Positions 11,992 through 21,218 of a stretch of DNA of 64,000 nucleotides are shown one piece after another (the first letter of the stretch is position 1; each line of letters begins with the position of its first letter). Under the pieces are notes generated by a model, which saw only the letters and a program-made list of their open reading frames with translations, ran no database searches and was not told the DNA's origin. Source of the stretch: Duganella lactea (GTDB lineage Bacteria; Pseudomonadota; Gammaproteobacteria; Burkholderiales; Burkholderiaceae_D); the NCBI RefSeq assembly GCF_009857505.1, contig NZ_WWCP01000022.1:27883-91882 (forward strand), in the 5' to 3' direction. Made by a program: the position numbers and the translations under genes.

Positions 11992-12594
11992 TTACCAGCG
12001 CTTGTCAACCGGCATATCCAGTAAAGGCCGCAGTTTTTCAGCGATGACTTCGCGGGCGCGAAAGATACGGCTGCGCACCGTGCCGATGGGACAAGCCATG
12101 ATGTCGGAAATCTCCTCATAGCTCAGCCCCTCGATCTCGCGCAGGGCGATCGCGGTGCGCAGGTCCACTGGCAAGGCGTCCATGGCCGCGTTGACGGTCT
12201 GGGCGATCTGCTTGCTGGCCAGCATGGACTCCGGCGTATTGATGTCGCGCAAATGCTCGCCATCGTTGAAACCTTCGGCTTGTTCGGCATCGGTGTCGGT
12301 CGAGGTGGGCGTGCGCCGTCCCTGCGTCGCCAGGTGGTTCTTGGCGGTATTGATACCGATGCGGTACAGCCAGGTGTAGAAGGCCGAATCGCCGCGGAAA
12401 TGCCGCAACGCCCGGTATGCCTTGATAAAGGTCTCCTGCACCACGTCCTCCGCTTCGGTAGGGTCGTGCACGATACGCGATAGCAGACGCATCAGCCGGC
12501 GTTGGTACTTCGCCACCAGCAAATCAAACGCCTGCTTCTCGCCATCCCGTACCCGCTCGACCAGCAACTGGTCACACTCGCGTTCTGTCGTCAC
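11992..12594 (-). CDS. rpoE: RNA polymerase sigma factor RpoE (sigma-E)
   Basis: The extracytoplasmic-function sigma factor for envelope stress. The 200-aa protein has region 2 (FDLLVAKYQRRLMRLLSR, then EDVVQETFIKAYRAL) and region 4 (LRTAIALREIEGLSYEEI, then GTVRSRIFRAREVI). The start is taken as GTG at 12592-12594, giving VTTERECDQLL, with GAGGA eight bases upstream; the longer frame to 12738 is not family-like. It heads the rpoE-rseA-mucD block and is followed by the shortened rseA. Confidence 0.95.
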   Translation of the reverse strand: MTTERECDQLLVERVRDGEKQAFDLLVAKYQRRLMRLLSRIVHDPTEAEDVVQETFIKAYRALRHFRGDSAFYTWLYRIGINTAKNHLATQGRRTPTSTDTDAEQAEGFNDGEHLRDINTPESMLASKQIAQTVNAAMDALPVDLRTAIALREIEGLSYEEISDIMACPIGTVRSRIFRAREVIAEKLRPLLDMPVDKRW

Positions 12595-12671
12595 TCCTGC
12601 ATTCCTCGGTGGCCTGCAGCGCTGCCGATATCTGTAGCCATATGCTATAGAGTTAGCCCGCTGCAAGAAGT

Positions 12672-13097
12672 TCAACCTGCCGGTGTGTTTATTTCGGTGT
12701 GCGCCACGGCGCGGCATGCCAGCGCCACTGCCCGCCACTCGGCGGCGGCCACGCTATCGGGCAACACCGCCACCACCTGCGGCTTGCCGGCCGCGTCGCT
12801 CAGGCGCAGCAATAGCAAGCGCGGCCATAAAGTCGAGCCGCCCAGCAGGCGCTGCGCACCGTCGTTGTGCTGGTATACCGCCAGCCGCACATGGCCGACA
12901 CCGGATATATCAAGCCGATGCGCGATAGCCGGCGGACGACCGCACAGCCAGGCCAGCGCGCCGGCCAGCAAACACAACAACGGTGCCAGAACGCCGGGGC
13001 AAACGGCGGCGGACGCCATCACGCAACAGCACAAGCCGGCATGCGCAACGCGCAAGCCACGCGAGGGGCGAACGATGACAGACACCGCGATCGACAT
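12672..13097 (-). CDS. YgfX-like small membrane protein
   Basis: A 141-aa protein with hydrophobic segments near residues 17-50 (CVMASAAVCPGVLAPLLCLL) and a soluble C-terminal half. A protein of this kind typically lies between fabF and rpoE in Oxalobacteraceae and is annotated as YgfX-like; E. coli YgfX is an inner-membrane protein paired with SdhE, but no SdhE-type gene is present here, so that function cannot be inferred. The start at 13097 (MSIAVSVIVRPSR) is chosen because the preceding 25 residues look unlike the family and overlap a hairpin-rich spacer. Confidence 0.6.
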   Translation of the reverse strand: MSIAVSVIVRPSRGLRVAHAGLCCCVMASAAVCPGVLAPLLCLLAGALAWLCGRPPAIAHRLDISGVGHVRLAVYQHNDGAQRLLGGSTLWPRLLLLRLSDAAGKPQVVAVLPDSVAAAEWRAVALACRAVAHTEINTPAG

Positions 13098-13253
13098 GAC
13101 GCCAGCACCACAAACACATGAATTTAAAAACGGGAAGTACCTCGTGGAAGCGCCGGCCGGGAGGCCGGGCAATTCAGGCGCCAGCGAGTGCCGGCGCCGA
13201 ATTCTCGCTCACCTTGATTGGACAAGGCGCGACGAGAATTAGTTCAAACTTTT
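13098..13253. other. Spacer with GC-rich hairpins between fabF and the YgfX-like gene
   Basis: The 156-base gap contains two strong inverted repeats: GGCGCC flanked by AATTC/GAATT (about 13170-13205) and CCGGCC/GGCCGG (about 13154-13168). Neither is followed by a T run on either strand, so these are structured RNA or factor-dependent termination signals at best. No gene was found in it. Confidence 0.4.
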
Positions 13254-14501
13254 TTAGACTTTACCGAAGACCAGGCTGCCGTTGGTGCCGCCGAAGCCGA
13301 ACGAGTTTTTGACCGCATACTCGATCTTCATGTCGCGCGCCGTGTTGGCAACGAAGTCCAGATCGCACGCCGGGTCCTGGTTGAAGATGTTGATGGTCGG
13401 CGGCGACACCTGATGGTGTACCGCCAGTACCGTAAACACCGACTCCAGGCCGCCCGCGCCACCCAGCAGGTGACCGGTCATCGACTTGGTCGAATTGACC
13501 ACCAGCTTCCTGGCGTGGTCGCCGAACGTCCGCTTGATGCCCTGCACTTCGGCCACGTCGCCTTGCGGCGTCGAGGTGCCGTGCGCGTTCACATAGTGCA
13601 CCTGATCCGGATTGATGCCGGCGTCGCGCAGCGCGGCTTGCGCCGACTTGCTGCCACCGCTGCCATCTTCCAGAGGCGAGGTCATGTGATAGGCGTCGGC
13701 GCTCATGCCGAAACCGAGCACTTCAGCGTAGATCTTGGCGCCGCGCGCCTTGGCGTGTTCGTACTCTTCGAGCACCATCACGCCGGCGCCCTCGCCCAGC
13801 ACGAAACCGTCGCGGTCCGTATCCCATGGACGGGACGCGGTGGCCGGGTCGTCGTTGCGCGACGACAGCGCCTTGGCCGAGGCGAAACCGCCCAGACCCA
13901 GTGGCGACACGGTCGATTCGGCGCCGCCGGCGATCATCACATCGGCATCGCCGTACTCGATCATGCGAGCGGCGGCGCCGATGCAGTGCAGGCCGGTGGT
14001 GCAAGCCGTCACGATCGACAGATTAGGGCCGCGCATGCCGTACTTGATCGACAGGTTGCCCGAGATCATGTTGATGATCGAGGCCGGGACGAAGAACGGC
14101 GAGATACGGCGCGGACCGCGCTTGTCGTAGTCTTCCTTCTGCTCTTCGATCATCGGCAGACCGCCGATGCCGGAACCGACGATCACGCCGATGCGGTCGG
14201 CGTTCTCTTCGGTGACAACCAGGCCGGAGTCGTTCACAGCTTGAATGCCGGCCGCCATGCCGTAATGGATGAAGGTATCCATATGGCGGGCTTCCTTCGC
14301 GGAGATATAGTCCTCGATGTTGAAGCCTTTGACTTCGCCGGCAAAGCGGGTGCTGAAAGCTGTTGCGTCAAACTTGGTGATGGTGGCAATGCCGGATTTG
14401 CCCTCGACGGCAGCGGCCCACGAATCGGCAATGTTATTGCCGATCGGAGTCACGGCGCCCAGGCCGGTAATGACAACACGACGGTTTTTAGAACCTCTCA
14501 A
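13254..14501 (-). CDS. fabF: 3-oxoacyl-[acyl-carrier-protein] synthase II
   Basis: FabF elongates acyl-ACP by condensation with malonyl-ACP. The 415-aa protein has the Cys-His-His triad: C167 (TACTTG), H307 (NAHGTSTP) and H344 ([10 protein letters not shown]). The start codon is TTG at 14499-14501, supported by the strong ribosome-binding site TAGGAGAA five bases upstream; no ATG or GTG lies nearby in frame. It follows acpP by 30 bases, the usual acpP-fabF pairing. Confidence 0.97.
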   Translation of the reverse strand: MRGSKNRRVVITGLGAVTPIGNNIADSWAAAVEGKSGIATITKFDATAFSTRFAGEVKGFNIEDYISAKEARHMDTFIHYGMAAGIQAVNDSGLVVTEENADRIGVIVGSGIGGLPMIEEQKEDYDKRGPRRISPFFVPASIINMISGNLSIKYGMRGPNLSIVTACTTGLHCIGAAARMIEYGDADVMIAGGAESTVSPLGLGGFASAKALSSRNDDPATASRPWDTDRDGFVLGEGAGVMVLEEYEHAKARGAKIYAEVLGFGMSADAYHMTSPLEDGSGGSKSAQAALRDAGINPDQVHYVNAHGTSTPQGDVAEVQGIKRTFGDHARKLVVNSTKSMTGHLLGGAGGLESVFTVLAVHHQVSPPTINIFNQDPACDLDFVANTARDMKIEYAVKNSFGFGGTNGSLVFGKV

Positions 14502-14531
14502 GCGATTCTCCTAGAGTCGATCGGGCGGGTA

Positions 14532-14771
14532 TTACGCCTTGACGTGCGCGGTAGCGTAGTCGATCGCTTGCTGCACGGTGGTGATTTTCTCTGCTTGTTC
14601 GTCAGGGATTTCCATTTCGAACTCGTCTTCCAGGGCCATCACCAGTTCCACGGTGTCCAGCGAGTCAGCGCCCAGATCATCGACGAACGACGATTCGGTT
14701 TTGATGTCTGCTTCGGCGACGCCCAGTTGTTCAGCGACGATTTTCTTAACGCGTTGTTCGATATCCGACAT
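14532..14771 (-). CDS. acpP: Acyl carrier protein
   Basis: The 79-aa acidic protein carries growing acyl chains on phosphopantetheine attached at S37 in the motif [10 protein letters not shown]. Length and sequence are typical. It has its own likely promoter in the 143-base gap upstream (extended -10 at 14807-14815), consistent with the high ACP demand, and is followed by fabF. Confidence 0.98.
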   Translation of the reverse strand: MSDIEQRVKKIVAEQLGVAEADIKTESSFVDDLGADSLDTVELVMALEDEFEMEIPDEQAEKITTVQQAIDYATAHVKA

Positions 14772-14806
14772 GTTATGGCTCCATTTGTTTGTTACGGAAA
14801 GCGCGC

Positions 14807-14815
14807 ATTTTATCA
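14807..14815 (-). promoter_or_regulatory. acpP: Candidate acpP promoter (extended -10)
   Basis: On the minus strand the bases TGATAAAAT form an extended -10 element (TG, one base, TAAAAT). Transcription would start near 14800, about 29 bases before the acpP ATG. No good -35 hexamer was found, which fits an extended -10 promoter. Inferred from sequence only. Confidence 0.4.
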
Positions 14816-14914
14816 GGTTTGCGCACTGAAAAACTAATTTCGGTGAGTGCTGCTAAATATACCGAAATCACACTTAAAAGAGTTGAATGGGCATTTATTT
14901 CGCGCCCATCCGCG

Positions 14915-15661
14915 TCAGTTCATATACATACCGCCGTTCACGTGGAGGGTGGCGCCGGTAATATAAGCGGCTTGCGGCGACGCCAGGAAAGCGACCGCCG
15001 CGGCGATGTCCTCTGGCTTGCCGAGGCGCGCCAATGGAATCTGGGTCAGCAAGGCGGCGTGCTGCTCTTCGCCCAGCGCCTTGGTCATGTCGGTATCGAT
15101 AAAGCCCGGCGCCACACTGTTGACGGTGATGTTGCGGCTGCCGATTTCACGCGCCAGCGCGCGGGTCATGCCCTCGACGCCGGCTTTGGCGGCGGCGTAA
15201 TTCATCTGGCCCGGATTGCCCGACGAGGCCACCACCGAGGTGATGTTGATGATGCGGCCGGTCTTGGCCTTCATCATGCCGCGCAGCACGGCGCGCGACA
15301 GGCGGCCGACCGAACTCAGGTTGGTGGCGATGACGCTCTCCCACTCTTCATCTTTCATGCGCATCGCCAGATTGTCCTGGGTGATGCCGGCGTTGTTGAC
15401 CAGGATGCCCACGGCGCCATAGGTCTTGCCGATGTCGTCGATGATGGCGGCGCACGCTTCGGCGTTGGTGACGTTCAGCACCATGCCCTTGCCTGCGTCA
15501 ACGCCGATCTCGGCCAGGTAAGCGGAAATGGCCTCGGCGCCGGCCTCGGTGGTGGCGGTGCCGATCACTTTCGCGCCCTGGCGCGCCAGCTCCTGGGCAA
15601 TCGCCTTGCCGATGCCGCGCGATGCGCCCGTTACCAGGGCGACTTGATTTGCTAAAGTCAT
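14915..15661 (-). CDS. fabG: 3-oxoacyl-[acyl-carrier-protein] reductase
   Basis: FabG reduces 3-ketoacyl-ACP to 3-hydroxyacyl-ACP with NADPH. The 248-aa short-chain dehydrogenase has the nucleotide motif TGASRGIGKA at 11-20, NNAG at 89-92, and the catalytic S142, Y155 and K159 (YAAAK). AAGGAT precedes the ATG. It lies between fabD and acpP in the fab cluster. Confidence 0.97.
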   Translation of the reverse strand: MTLANQVALVTGASRGIGKAIAQELARQGAKVIGTATTEAGAEAISAYLAEIGVDAGKGMVLNVTNAEACAAIIDDIGKTYGAVGILVNNAGITQDNLAMRMKDEEWESVIATNLSSVGRLSRAVLRGMMKAKTGRIINITSVVASSGNPGQMNYAAAKAGVEGMTRALAREIGSRNITVNSVAPGFIDTDMTKALGEEQHAALLTQIPLARLGKPEDIAAAVAFLASPQAAYITGATLHVNGGMYMN

Positions 15662-15709
15662 GTAAATCCTTCTACAGTAAATTCCGAGTGTGCCTGAAAG
15701 CGCAAACGA

Positions 15710-16645
15710 TTATTTGAGCTTGCTCAATACGGTGTCCAGCGAGACCTGGTCGAAGATGGCATCGCCCGCCAGATTGCCGTCTATGCGCTTGGTTAAGCCC
15801 ATCAGTACCTTGCCCGGACCGCACTCGACCACATCGACGACGCCGCCGGCGGCGATCTTCTGCACCGTTTCGACCCAGCGCACCGGCGCGGCGGCCTGGC
15901 GCACCAGCGCGTCCTTGATCGCGGCCGGATCGCTCAGCACGGCAACATCGACGTTGTTGATCAGCGGGATCTGCGGTGCCGCGAAATGGATATCGGCCAG
16001 ATAGTCGCGCAGACGGTCCGACGCCGGCTTCAGCAGCGACGAGTGGAACGGCGCCGACACCGGCAGTTTCATGGCGCGCTTGGCGCCCTTGCCTTTGGCG
16101 ATGTCGCAGGCGCGCTCAACGGCGGCGGTATCACCGGCGATGACCACTTGCGCCGGCGCGTTGAAGTTGACCGCCTCGACCACGCCACCGGCGGCGGCGG
16201 CTTCGGCGCAGGCGGCGCGCACGTCGTCATCCGACAGGCCCAGCACCACGGCCATCGTGCCCTGACCGACCGGCACGGCTTCCTGCATCGCTTGCGCGCG
16301 GAAGCGCACCAGCGGCACCGCATCCTTGAAAGCGATCACACCGGCAGCCACCAGCGCCGAGTATTCGCCCAGGCTGTGGCCGGCCACGACCGACGGCAGC
16401 GGACCGCCGGCGGCGACCCACGCGCGGTAGGTGGCGACGGCGGCGGTCAGCATCACCGGCTGGGTGTTGGTGGTCAGGTCCAGCTCTTCTTTCGGACCTT
16501 CGGCGATCAGTTTGCCGAGGTCGAAGCCCAGGGCCGCAGACGCCTCAGCGACGGTCTGCGCCACCACCGGGTTATCGGCGAAACCGTTCAGCATGCCGAT
16601 CGCTTGCGAACCTTGGCCCGGGAATACAAAAGCAAATTTAGTCAT
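15710..16645 (-). CDS. fabD: Malonyl CoA-ACP transacylase
   Basis: FabD moves the malonyl group from CoA to ACP. The 311-aa protein has the QGSQ motif near residue 11, the nucleophile Ser91 in GHSLGEY, and the catalytic His201 in PFHSSLL. Length is typical. Its stop is 48 bases before fabG and its start 93 bases after the fabH stop. Confidence 0.97.
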   Translation of the reverse strand: MTKFAFVFPGQGSQAIGMLNGFADNPVVAQTVAEASAALGFDLGKLIAEGPKEELDLTTNTQPVMLTAAVATYRAWVAAGGPLPSVVAGHSLGEYSALVAAGVIAFKDAVPLVRFRAQAMQEAVPVGQGTMAVVLGLSDDDVRAACAEAAAAGGVVEAVNFNAPAQVVIAGDTAAVERACDIAKGKGAKRAMKLPVSAPFHSSLLKPASDRLRDYLADIHFAAPQIPLINNVDVAVLSDPAAIKDALVRQAAAPVRWVETVQKIAAGGVVDVVECGPGKVLMGLTKRIDGNLAGDAIFDQVSLDTVLSKLK

Positions 16646-16738
16646 CGGTTTATCTCTTTAATTATTGGCAGCAAAGCTAGCATGCGAACATGACAGCACT
16701 GCTACGCCGAGCTCGTTAGAACTCTAATTCTAATTCAC

Positions 16739-17722
16739 TTAAAACTTGGCCAGCACAGCGCCCCAGGTGAAACCACCACCGACGCCTTCCATCATGATGT
16801 TCTGGCCAGGCTTGATGCGGCCATCGCGCACGGCGACGTCCAGCGCCAGCGGAATCGACGCGGCCGAGGTGTTGCCGTGCTGATCAACGGTGACCACCAT
16901 TTTTTCCATCGGCAGCCCCAGCTTCTTGGCGGTGCTGCTCATGATGCGCAGATTGGCCTGGTGCGGGATCAGCCAGTCGATTTGTTCGGCCCGCATGTCG
17001 GCCTTTGCCAGCGCCTCGTCCGCCACTTTGGCCAGCACCGACACGGCCAGCTTGAACACCGCCGGGCCATCCATGTACAGATAGGCTTCGCCGGCGGTGG
17101 CGCCGCTGAACGAATGCGGCATGCACAGGATGCTGGAGTGACTGCCATCGGCATGCAGCGCGGTCGACAGGATGCCGGGCGCTTGCGACGCGGTCAGCAC
17201 CACGGCGCCGGCGCCGTCGCCGAACAGCACGCAGGTGGTGCGGTCATTGAAATCGAGGATGCGGGAAAAGACTTCGGCGCCGATCACCAGCACATTCTTG
17301 TGCACACCGGCGCGGATGAAGGCGTCGGCGGTCGACAAGGCGTAGACGAAGCCGCTGCACACCGCCTGCACATCGACGGCGGCGCCGTGGTTGGTGATGC
17401 CCAGCTTTTGCTGCACGACGCAGGCGGTGCTGGGGAAGCTGCCGAAGAAATCCGGGGTCGAGCTGGCCACGATGATCAGGTCGATATCATTGGGCTGCAA
17501 GCCCGCCATGTCCAGCGCGTTGTGGGCGGCATGCACCGCCAGATCGGACGATTTTTGCTCGGGCGCGGCGAAGTGGCGCGCCGCGATACCGCTGCGGGTC
17601 GTGATCCACTCGTCCGAAGTCTCGATACCCTTGGCCGCGAGTTGATCAGTCAGTTCCTGATTGGTCACACGCTTGGCCGGCAGATAGCTGCCGGTGCCGA
17701 TAATTTTACTATACAGAGTCAT
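16739..17722 (-). CDS. fabH: 3-oxoacyl-[acyl-carrier-protein] synthase III
   Basis: FabH starts fatty acid synthesis by condensing acetyl-CoA with malonyl-ACP. The 327-aa protein carries the full triad C122 (VCSGFVYAL), H254 (PHQANLRIM) and N284 (QHGNTSAAS). It begins 16 bases after plsX ends, as in many plsX-fabH-fabD clusters. Confidence 0.97.
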   Translation of the reverse strand: MTLYSKIIGTGSYLPAKRVTNQELTDQLAAKGIETSDEWITTRSGIAARHFAAPEQKSSDLAVHAAHNALDMAGLQPNDIDLIIVASSTPDFFGSFPSTACVVQQKLGITNHGAAVDVQAVCSGFVYALSTADAFIRAGVHKNVLVIGAEVFSRILDFNDRTTCVLFGDGAGAVVLTASQAPGILSTALHADGSHSSILCMPHSFSGATAGEAYLYMDGPAVFKLAVSVLAKVADEALAKADMRAEQIDWLIPHQANLRIMSSTAKKLGLPMEKMVVTVDQHGNTSAASIPLALDVAVRDGRIKPGQNIMMEGVGGGFTWGAVLAKF

Positions 17723-17738
17723 GACGTTCTACCGTCCA

Positions 17739-18800
17739 CTAAAGAGTTGAGCTGGGTACTTCCGGCGTGTCAGTGTTGCGCGGCATCAGCTCGGTAATCA
17801 GGGTCGAAATATGCGGCAACACGTCATTTTTTGCAGCATCATACGCCCGCTTGATCGCCCACTCAAAGGAATATGCGTCAGCGCCGCCATGGCTCTTGAA
17901 CACCAATCCGCGCAGGCCCAGCAGGCTGGCGCCGTTGTAACGCGACGGCGACAAGCGTTTTTTGATGTTGTTGAGCGCGCCGCGACCGATCAGGGCGCTC
18001 AGCATGGTCAGCGGATTGCGGGTGAATTCGGATTTGACGGTGTCGGCAAAGAAGCGGGCCACGCCCTCCACCGCCTTCAGCGTGACGTTGCCGGTGAAGC
18101 CGTCGCACACCACGATGTCGGTGGTGCCTTTGAAGATGTCGTTGCCCTCGACGTTGCCGTGGAAGTTGAGCGCGCCGCGCTCGTGGTCGGCCTGCAGCAG
18201 CTTGCTGGTGGCCTTGACCACGTCGTTGCCCTTGATGTCCTCGGTGCCGACGTTGAGCAGGCCAAGCGTCGGGCGGGCGATGTTTTCCATCGCCGAGACC
18301 AGCACCGAGCCCATGATGGCGAACTGGTGCAGGTGATGCGGTTCGCAGTCGACGTTGGCGCCCAGGTCCAGCATATAGGTCGGGCCGCCTTTTTGGTTGG
18401 GCATGATGCTGCAAATGGCCGGGCGGTCGACGCCGCTCATGGTCTTGAGCACGTAGCGGGCCACGGCCATCAGCGCGCCGGTGTTGCCGGCCGAGACCGA
18501 GGCCTGGGCCTTGCCGTCCTTGACTTGCTCGATGGCGACGCGCATCGACGAATCCTTCTTGCGGCGCAGCGCCACTTCGAGCGGATCGTCCATGGTGACT
18601 TGTTCGGAAGCGTGGACCACGCTCAGGCGCGGGTGGGCCTCGGCATGGTGTTTCTTCAGTTCGGCGCGGATGACGTCTTCGAGACCAACCAGGATCAGCT
18701 CGGCATCAGGTTCGCGTTTGACGAAGGAAACAGCGGCGGGAATAGTGACTGACGGGCCATGATCGCCACCCATGCAGTCGATAGAAATTTTGATTGTCAT
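17739..18800 (-). CDS. plsX: Phosphate acyltransferase PlsX
   Basis: PlsX makes acyl-phosphate from acyl-ACP, feeding PlsY in phospholipid synthesis. The 353-aa protein begins with the family-typical [16 protein letters not shown] and contains [14 protein letters not shown]. Start ATG at 18800 is preferred over an ATG at 18842 that has no ribosome-binding site and adds 14 unrelated residues. It sits between rpmF and fabH, the conserved bacterial order. Confidence 0.96.
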   Translation of the reverse strand: MTIKISIDCMGGDHGPSVTIPAAVSFVKREPDAELILVGLEDVIRAELKKHHAEAHPRLSVVHASEQVTMDDPLEVALRRKKDSSMRVAIEQVKDGKAQASVSAGNTGALMAVARYVLKTMSGVDRPAICSIMPNQKGGPTYMLDLGANVDCEPHHLHQFAIMGSVLVSAMENIARPTLGLLNVGTEDIKGNDVVKATSKLLQADHERGALNFHGNVEGNDIFKGTTDIVVCDGFTGNVTLKAVEGVARFFADTVKSEFTRNPLTMLSALIGRGALNNIKKRLSPSRYNGASLLGLRGLVFKSHGGADAYSFEWAIKRAYDAAKNDVLPHISTLITELMPRNTDTPEVPSSTL

Positions 18801-18946
18801 TGTTATGGCAAGCGGCGGAAGCTCAACGTCGGCCATCCGCATTGAACATGACGGTGTGCAAAATCAGATTGCAGCCGCTTAAAAAAGAAAAAGCGATGCT
18901 ACACAAGTCAGCACCGCCTGTTTCCGTGTCCAGCAAAAACGTTCGA

Positions 18947-19129
18947 TTACTCGTCGTTTTTGGTTTTCAGGACTTTACGACCACGGTAGAAGCCGTTAGG
19001 GCTGATGTGGTGACGCAGGTGGGTTTCACCGGTGGTTGGCTCGATGCCCAGTTGTGGAGCAACCAGGAAATCGTGCGAACGGTGCATACCGCGCTTCGAT
19101 GGGGATTTTTTGTTCTGTTGAACTGCCAT
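18947..19129 (-). CDS. rpmF: 50S ribosomal protein L32
   Basis: The 60-aa basic protein starts [20 protein letters not shown], as in proteobacterial L32. A strong ribosome-binding site (AGGAG) stands eight bases before the ATG. It lies between yceD and plsX, the widely conserved yceD-rpmF-plsX-fab order that couples ribosome and lipid gene expression. Confidence 0.97.
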   Translation of the reverse strand: MAVQQNKKSPSKRGMHRSHDFLVAPQLGIEPTTGETHLRHHISPNGFYRGRKVLKTKNDE

Positions 19130-19270
19130 GTTAATGACTCCTAATACATAAGTTCTAAAATTCTAACACAATCGACCGGCATACATATGCGAATCGAGCC
19201 CTACTACATTGCACTACTCACTTGCCAAGACTCGATAAACACGCGTATTGACACGTCTGTTACACACTAC

Positions 19271-19768
19271 TTATTCGGATTTGAGGCTCTTCAGAGCGTC
19301 GAAGGGCGAGATTTTCTCGCTTTTCGCCTTGTCCAGCAGGCTGGCATCCGGGCAGACAGCGTGACGCGGCGATTGCGGCAAGGCCAGCAACGCTTCATCT
19401 TCCACCAGGTACATCAGCTCCATGCTGCGACTTCCAACGATCACGTCGATCGATTCGTCGTCGATCGTTTCTTCAATTTCGTCCGCCTGCTCATCATCCT
19501 TACCCAGCATCAGCACGGTCGACGAATCGAGGTGGTGGGCGTAAGGCTGCAGGCAGCGCTGGCAGACCAGCTGCACGGTGCCGTTGACCGACAGCGTCAT
19601 CTGCGGGAAGCCCAGTTTGTGGGTCGTGCCCGCTACTTTCCAGGCGATCTCGCCGGAGGCGTCCGCGCACTCCTTGGCCAGACGGGTCAATTCAGCGACA
19701 GGCGTCGTGCCTGCCTGGCTGCTGTTGGTCCGACAGAACTCAAAGGTGTCGATCACAAAAGCATTCAT
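19271..19768 (-). CDS. yceD: YceD family protein (DUF177, 23S rRNA accumulation protein)
   Basis: A 165-aa protein of the DUF177/YceD family, linked in E. coli and plants to 23S rRNA accumulation. It has the CQRC pair (C69, C72) in a region beginning LVCQRCLQPY, an acidic central stretch, and the typical C-terminus SEKISPFDALKSLK. The start at 19768 (MNAFVIDTFEF) is chosen; upstream codons would overlap the promoter. First gene of the yceD-rpmF-plsX-fab transcript. Confidence 0.92.
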   Translation of the reverse strand: MNAFVIDTFEFCRTNSSQAGTTPVAELTRLAKECADASGEIAWKVAGTTHKLGFPQMTLSVNGTVQLVCQRCLQPYAHHLDSSTVLMLGKDDEQADEIEETIDDESIDVIVGSRSMELMYLVEDEALLALPQSPRHAVCPDASLLDKAKSEKISPFDALKSLKSE

Positions 19769-19794
19769 TACAGAGTTTCCCCGGAAAACCTGCG

Positions 19795-19824
19795 ATAATA
19801 GCAGGGTTTTCGCATTCAAGTCAA
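19795..19824 (-). promoter_or_regulatory. Sigma-70 promoter of yceD-rpmF-plsX-fab, overlapped by a palindrome
   Basis: On the minus strand a -35 element TTGACT (19819-19824) and a -10 element TATTAT (19795-19800) are separated by 18 bases; both match consensus in five of six positions. Transcription would start near 19788, 20 bases before yceD. An inverted repeat, AAAACCTGC and GCAGGGTTTT (19785-19810), brackets the -10 element and could be an operator. Confidence 0.6.
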
Positions 19825-19892
19825 AGCCTTGGCGGTTTCGCGACATTTATATCGCTGAAATCACCGGCGACAGAGCATATAACATTCCCCTC

Positions 19893-20483
19893 ATGACATC
19901 AAGTTTACTCGTACTGGCCTCCAGTTCCGCCTACCGCAAAGAATTGTTATCGCGCCTGCAACTACCGTTCGAGGTGGCCGTGCCGGCCATCGACGAGGCC
20001 CCGCTGCCGGGCGAAACACCTAGCGCCACCGCGTTGCGCCTGGCGCGCGACAAGGCCGCCGCCGTGGCCGCCAACATGCCGGGCGCCATCGTCATCGGCT
20101 CCGACCAGGTCGCCACGCTGGACAATGAACAGATCGGCAAGCCAGGCAACCACGCCAACGCGCTGGCGCAACTGCAAAAAATGCGCGGCCGCGAGGTCAT
20201 CTTCCACACCGCGCTGTGCGTCTGGGATGGCCGCGACGGCACGCATCAACTGGAAGACATCCAGACCGTGGTGCGCTTCCGCGATCTGCCCGATGCCGAG
20301 CTGGACGCCTACCTGCGCATCGAACAACCCTACGACTGCGCCGGCAGCGCCAAGAACGAGGCGCTGGGCATCGCCATCCTCGAACGCATCGACAGCAGCG
20401 ACCCGACCGCCCTCACCGGCTTGCCATTAATCGCGCTGACGGGCATGCTGCGCAACCTCGGCCTCACCTTTTTCAAGCAATGA
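19893..20483 (+). CDS. Maf-like nucleotide pyrophosphatase (YceF type, 7-methyl-GTP)
   Basis: A 196-aa house-cleaning nucleotide pyrophosphatase of the Maf family. It has the N-terminal ASSSAYRKELL phosphate-binding motif, GSDQVATLDNEQIGKP and GLPLIALTGMLR. It is closer to E. coli YceF (7-methyl-GTP specific) than to the dTTP/UTP-type YhdE. The start ATG at 19893 (MTSSLLVLASSS) is chosen; longer upstream reading lies in the yceD promoter. It is divergent from yceD, and the next gene starts two bases after its stop codon. Confidence 0.92.
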   Translation: MTSSLLVLASSSAYRKELLSRLQLPFEVAVPAIDEAPLPGETPSATALRLARDKAAAVAANMPGAIVIGSDQVATLDNEQIGKPGNHANALAQLQKMRGREVIFHTALCVWDGRDGTHQLEDIQTVVRFRDLPDAELDAYLRIEQPYDCAGSAKNEALGIAILERIDSSDPTALTGLPLIALTGMLRNLGLTFFKQ

Positions 20484-20484
20484 T

Positions 20485-21210
20485 ATGACCGGCACCCTGT
20501 ATTTAATCCCCAACACCCTGGGCCAGACCGAAGCGCTCGCCAACGTGCTGCCCGAGCAGGTGCAGCGCCTGACCGCGCAACTGGACTACTTCGTCGCGGA
20601 AAACGCCAAGACCGCGCGCGCCTTCCTCAAGCTGGTCGGCACGCAACACCCGCTGTGCAAGCCGATGCAGGACATCACCATCGCCGAGCTCAACGTCAAC
20701 ACCCCGGCCGCCGCGCTGAGCGCGCTGCTGGCGCCGCTGCTGGCCGGCCAGGATGGCGGACTGGTGTCGGAAGCCGGCGTGCCGGCGGTGGCCGACCCCG
20801 GCGCCGACCTGGTCCGGCTAGCGCACCAGCACAAGATTCCGGTGCGGCCGCTGGTCGGCCCGTCGTCGCTGCTGCTGGCCGTCATGGCGAGCGGCCTGAA
20901 CGGCCAAAGCTTCGCCTTCAACGGCTACCTGCCGACCGACGCCGCCCAGCGCGCCAGCCGCCTGAAAGACCTGGAGCAGCGCTCGCGCAAGGAAAAGCAG
21001 ACCCAGCTGTTCATCGAAACGCCGTACCGCAACGCCGCCCTGCTGGAAGCGCTGGTGACGACCTGCGCGCCGGGCACGCTGATCTGCGTCGCGACCGACC
21101 TCAGCCTGCCATCCGAAACCATCCGCACGATGACGGCGGCCCAATGGAAAACCACCGCCCCACCGGACTTCCACAAAAAGCCAACCGTCTTCCTGTTGCT
21201 GGGCCAGTAG
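20485..21210 (+). CDS. SAM-dependent methyltransferase, tetrapyrrole methylase/RsmI-like family
   Basis: A 241-aa methyltransferase with the RsmI-like layout: LYLIPNTLG at the start, SEAGVPAVADPGADLV, then VGPSSLLLAVMASGL and FNGYLP, and FIETPYRN. RsmI methylates C1402 of 16S rRNA; this short version is a paralogous family often found beside maf in betaproteobacteria, and its substrate is not established. It starts two bases after the maf stop, so the two are probably co-transcribed. A long palindrome begins eight bases after its stop. Confidence 0.88.
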   Translation: MTGTLYLIPNTLGQTEALANVLPEQVQRLTAQLDYFVAENAKTARAFLKLVGTQHPLCKPMQDITIAELNVNTPAAALSALLAPLLAGQDGGLVSEAGVPAVADPGADLVRLAHQHKIPVRPLVGPSSLLLAVMASGLNGQSFAFNGYLPTDAAQRASRLKDLEQRSRKEKQTQLFIETPYRNAALLEALVTTCAPGTLICVATDLSLPSETIRTMTAAQWKTTAPPDFHKKPTVFLLLGQ

Positions 21211-21218
21211 CCTAAACC

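Noticed and set aside
19785..19810. The palindrome at the yceD promoter as a terminator between yceD and maf
   Set aside because: The genes diverge, so no transcript needs ending there, and the repeat overlaps a good promoter.
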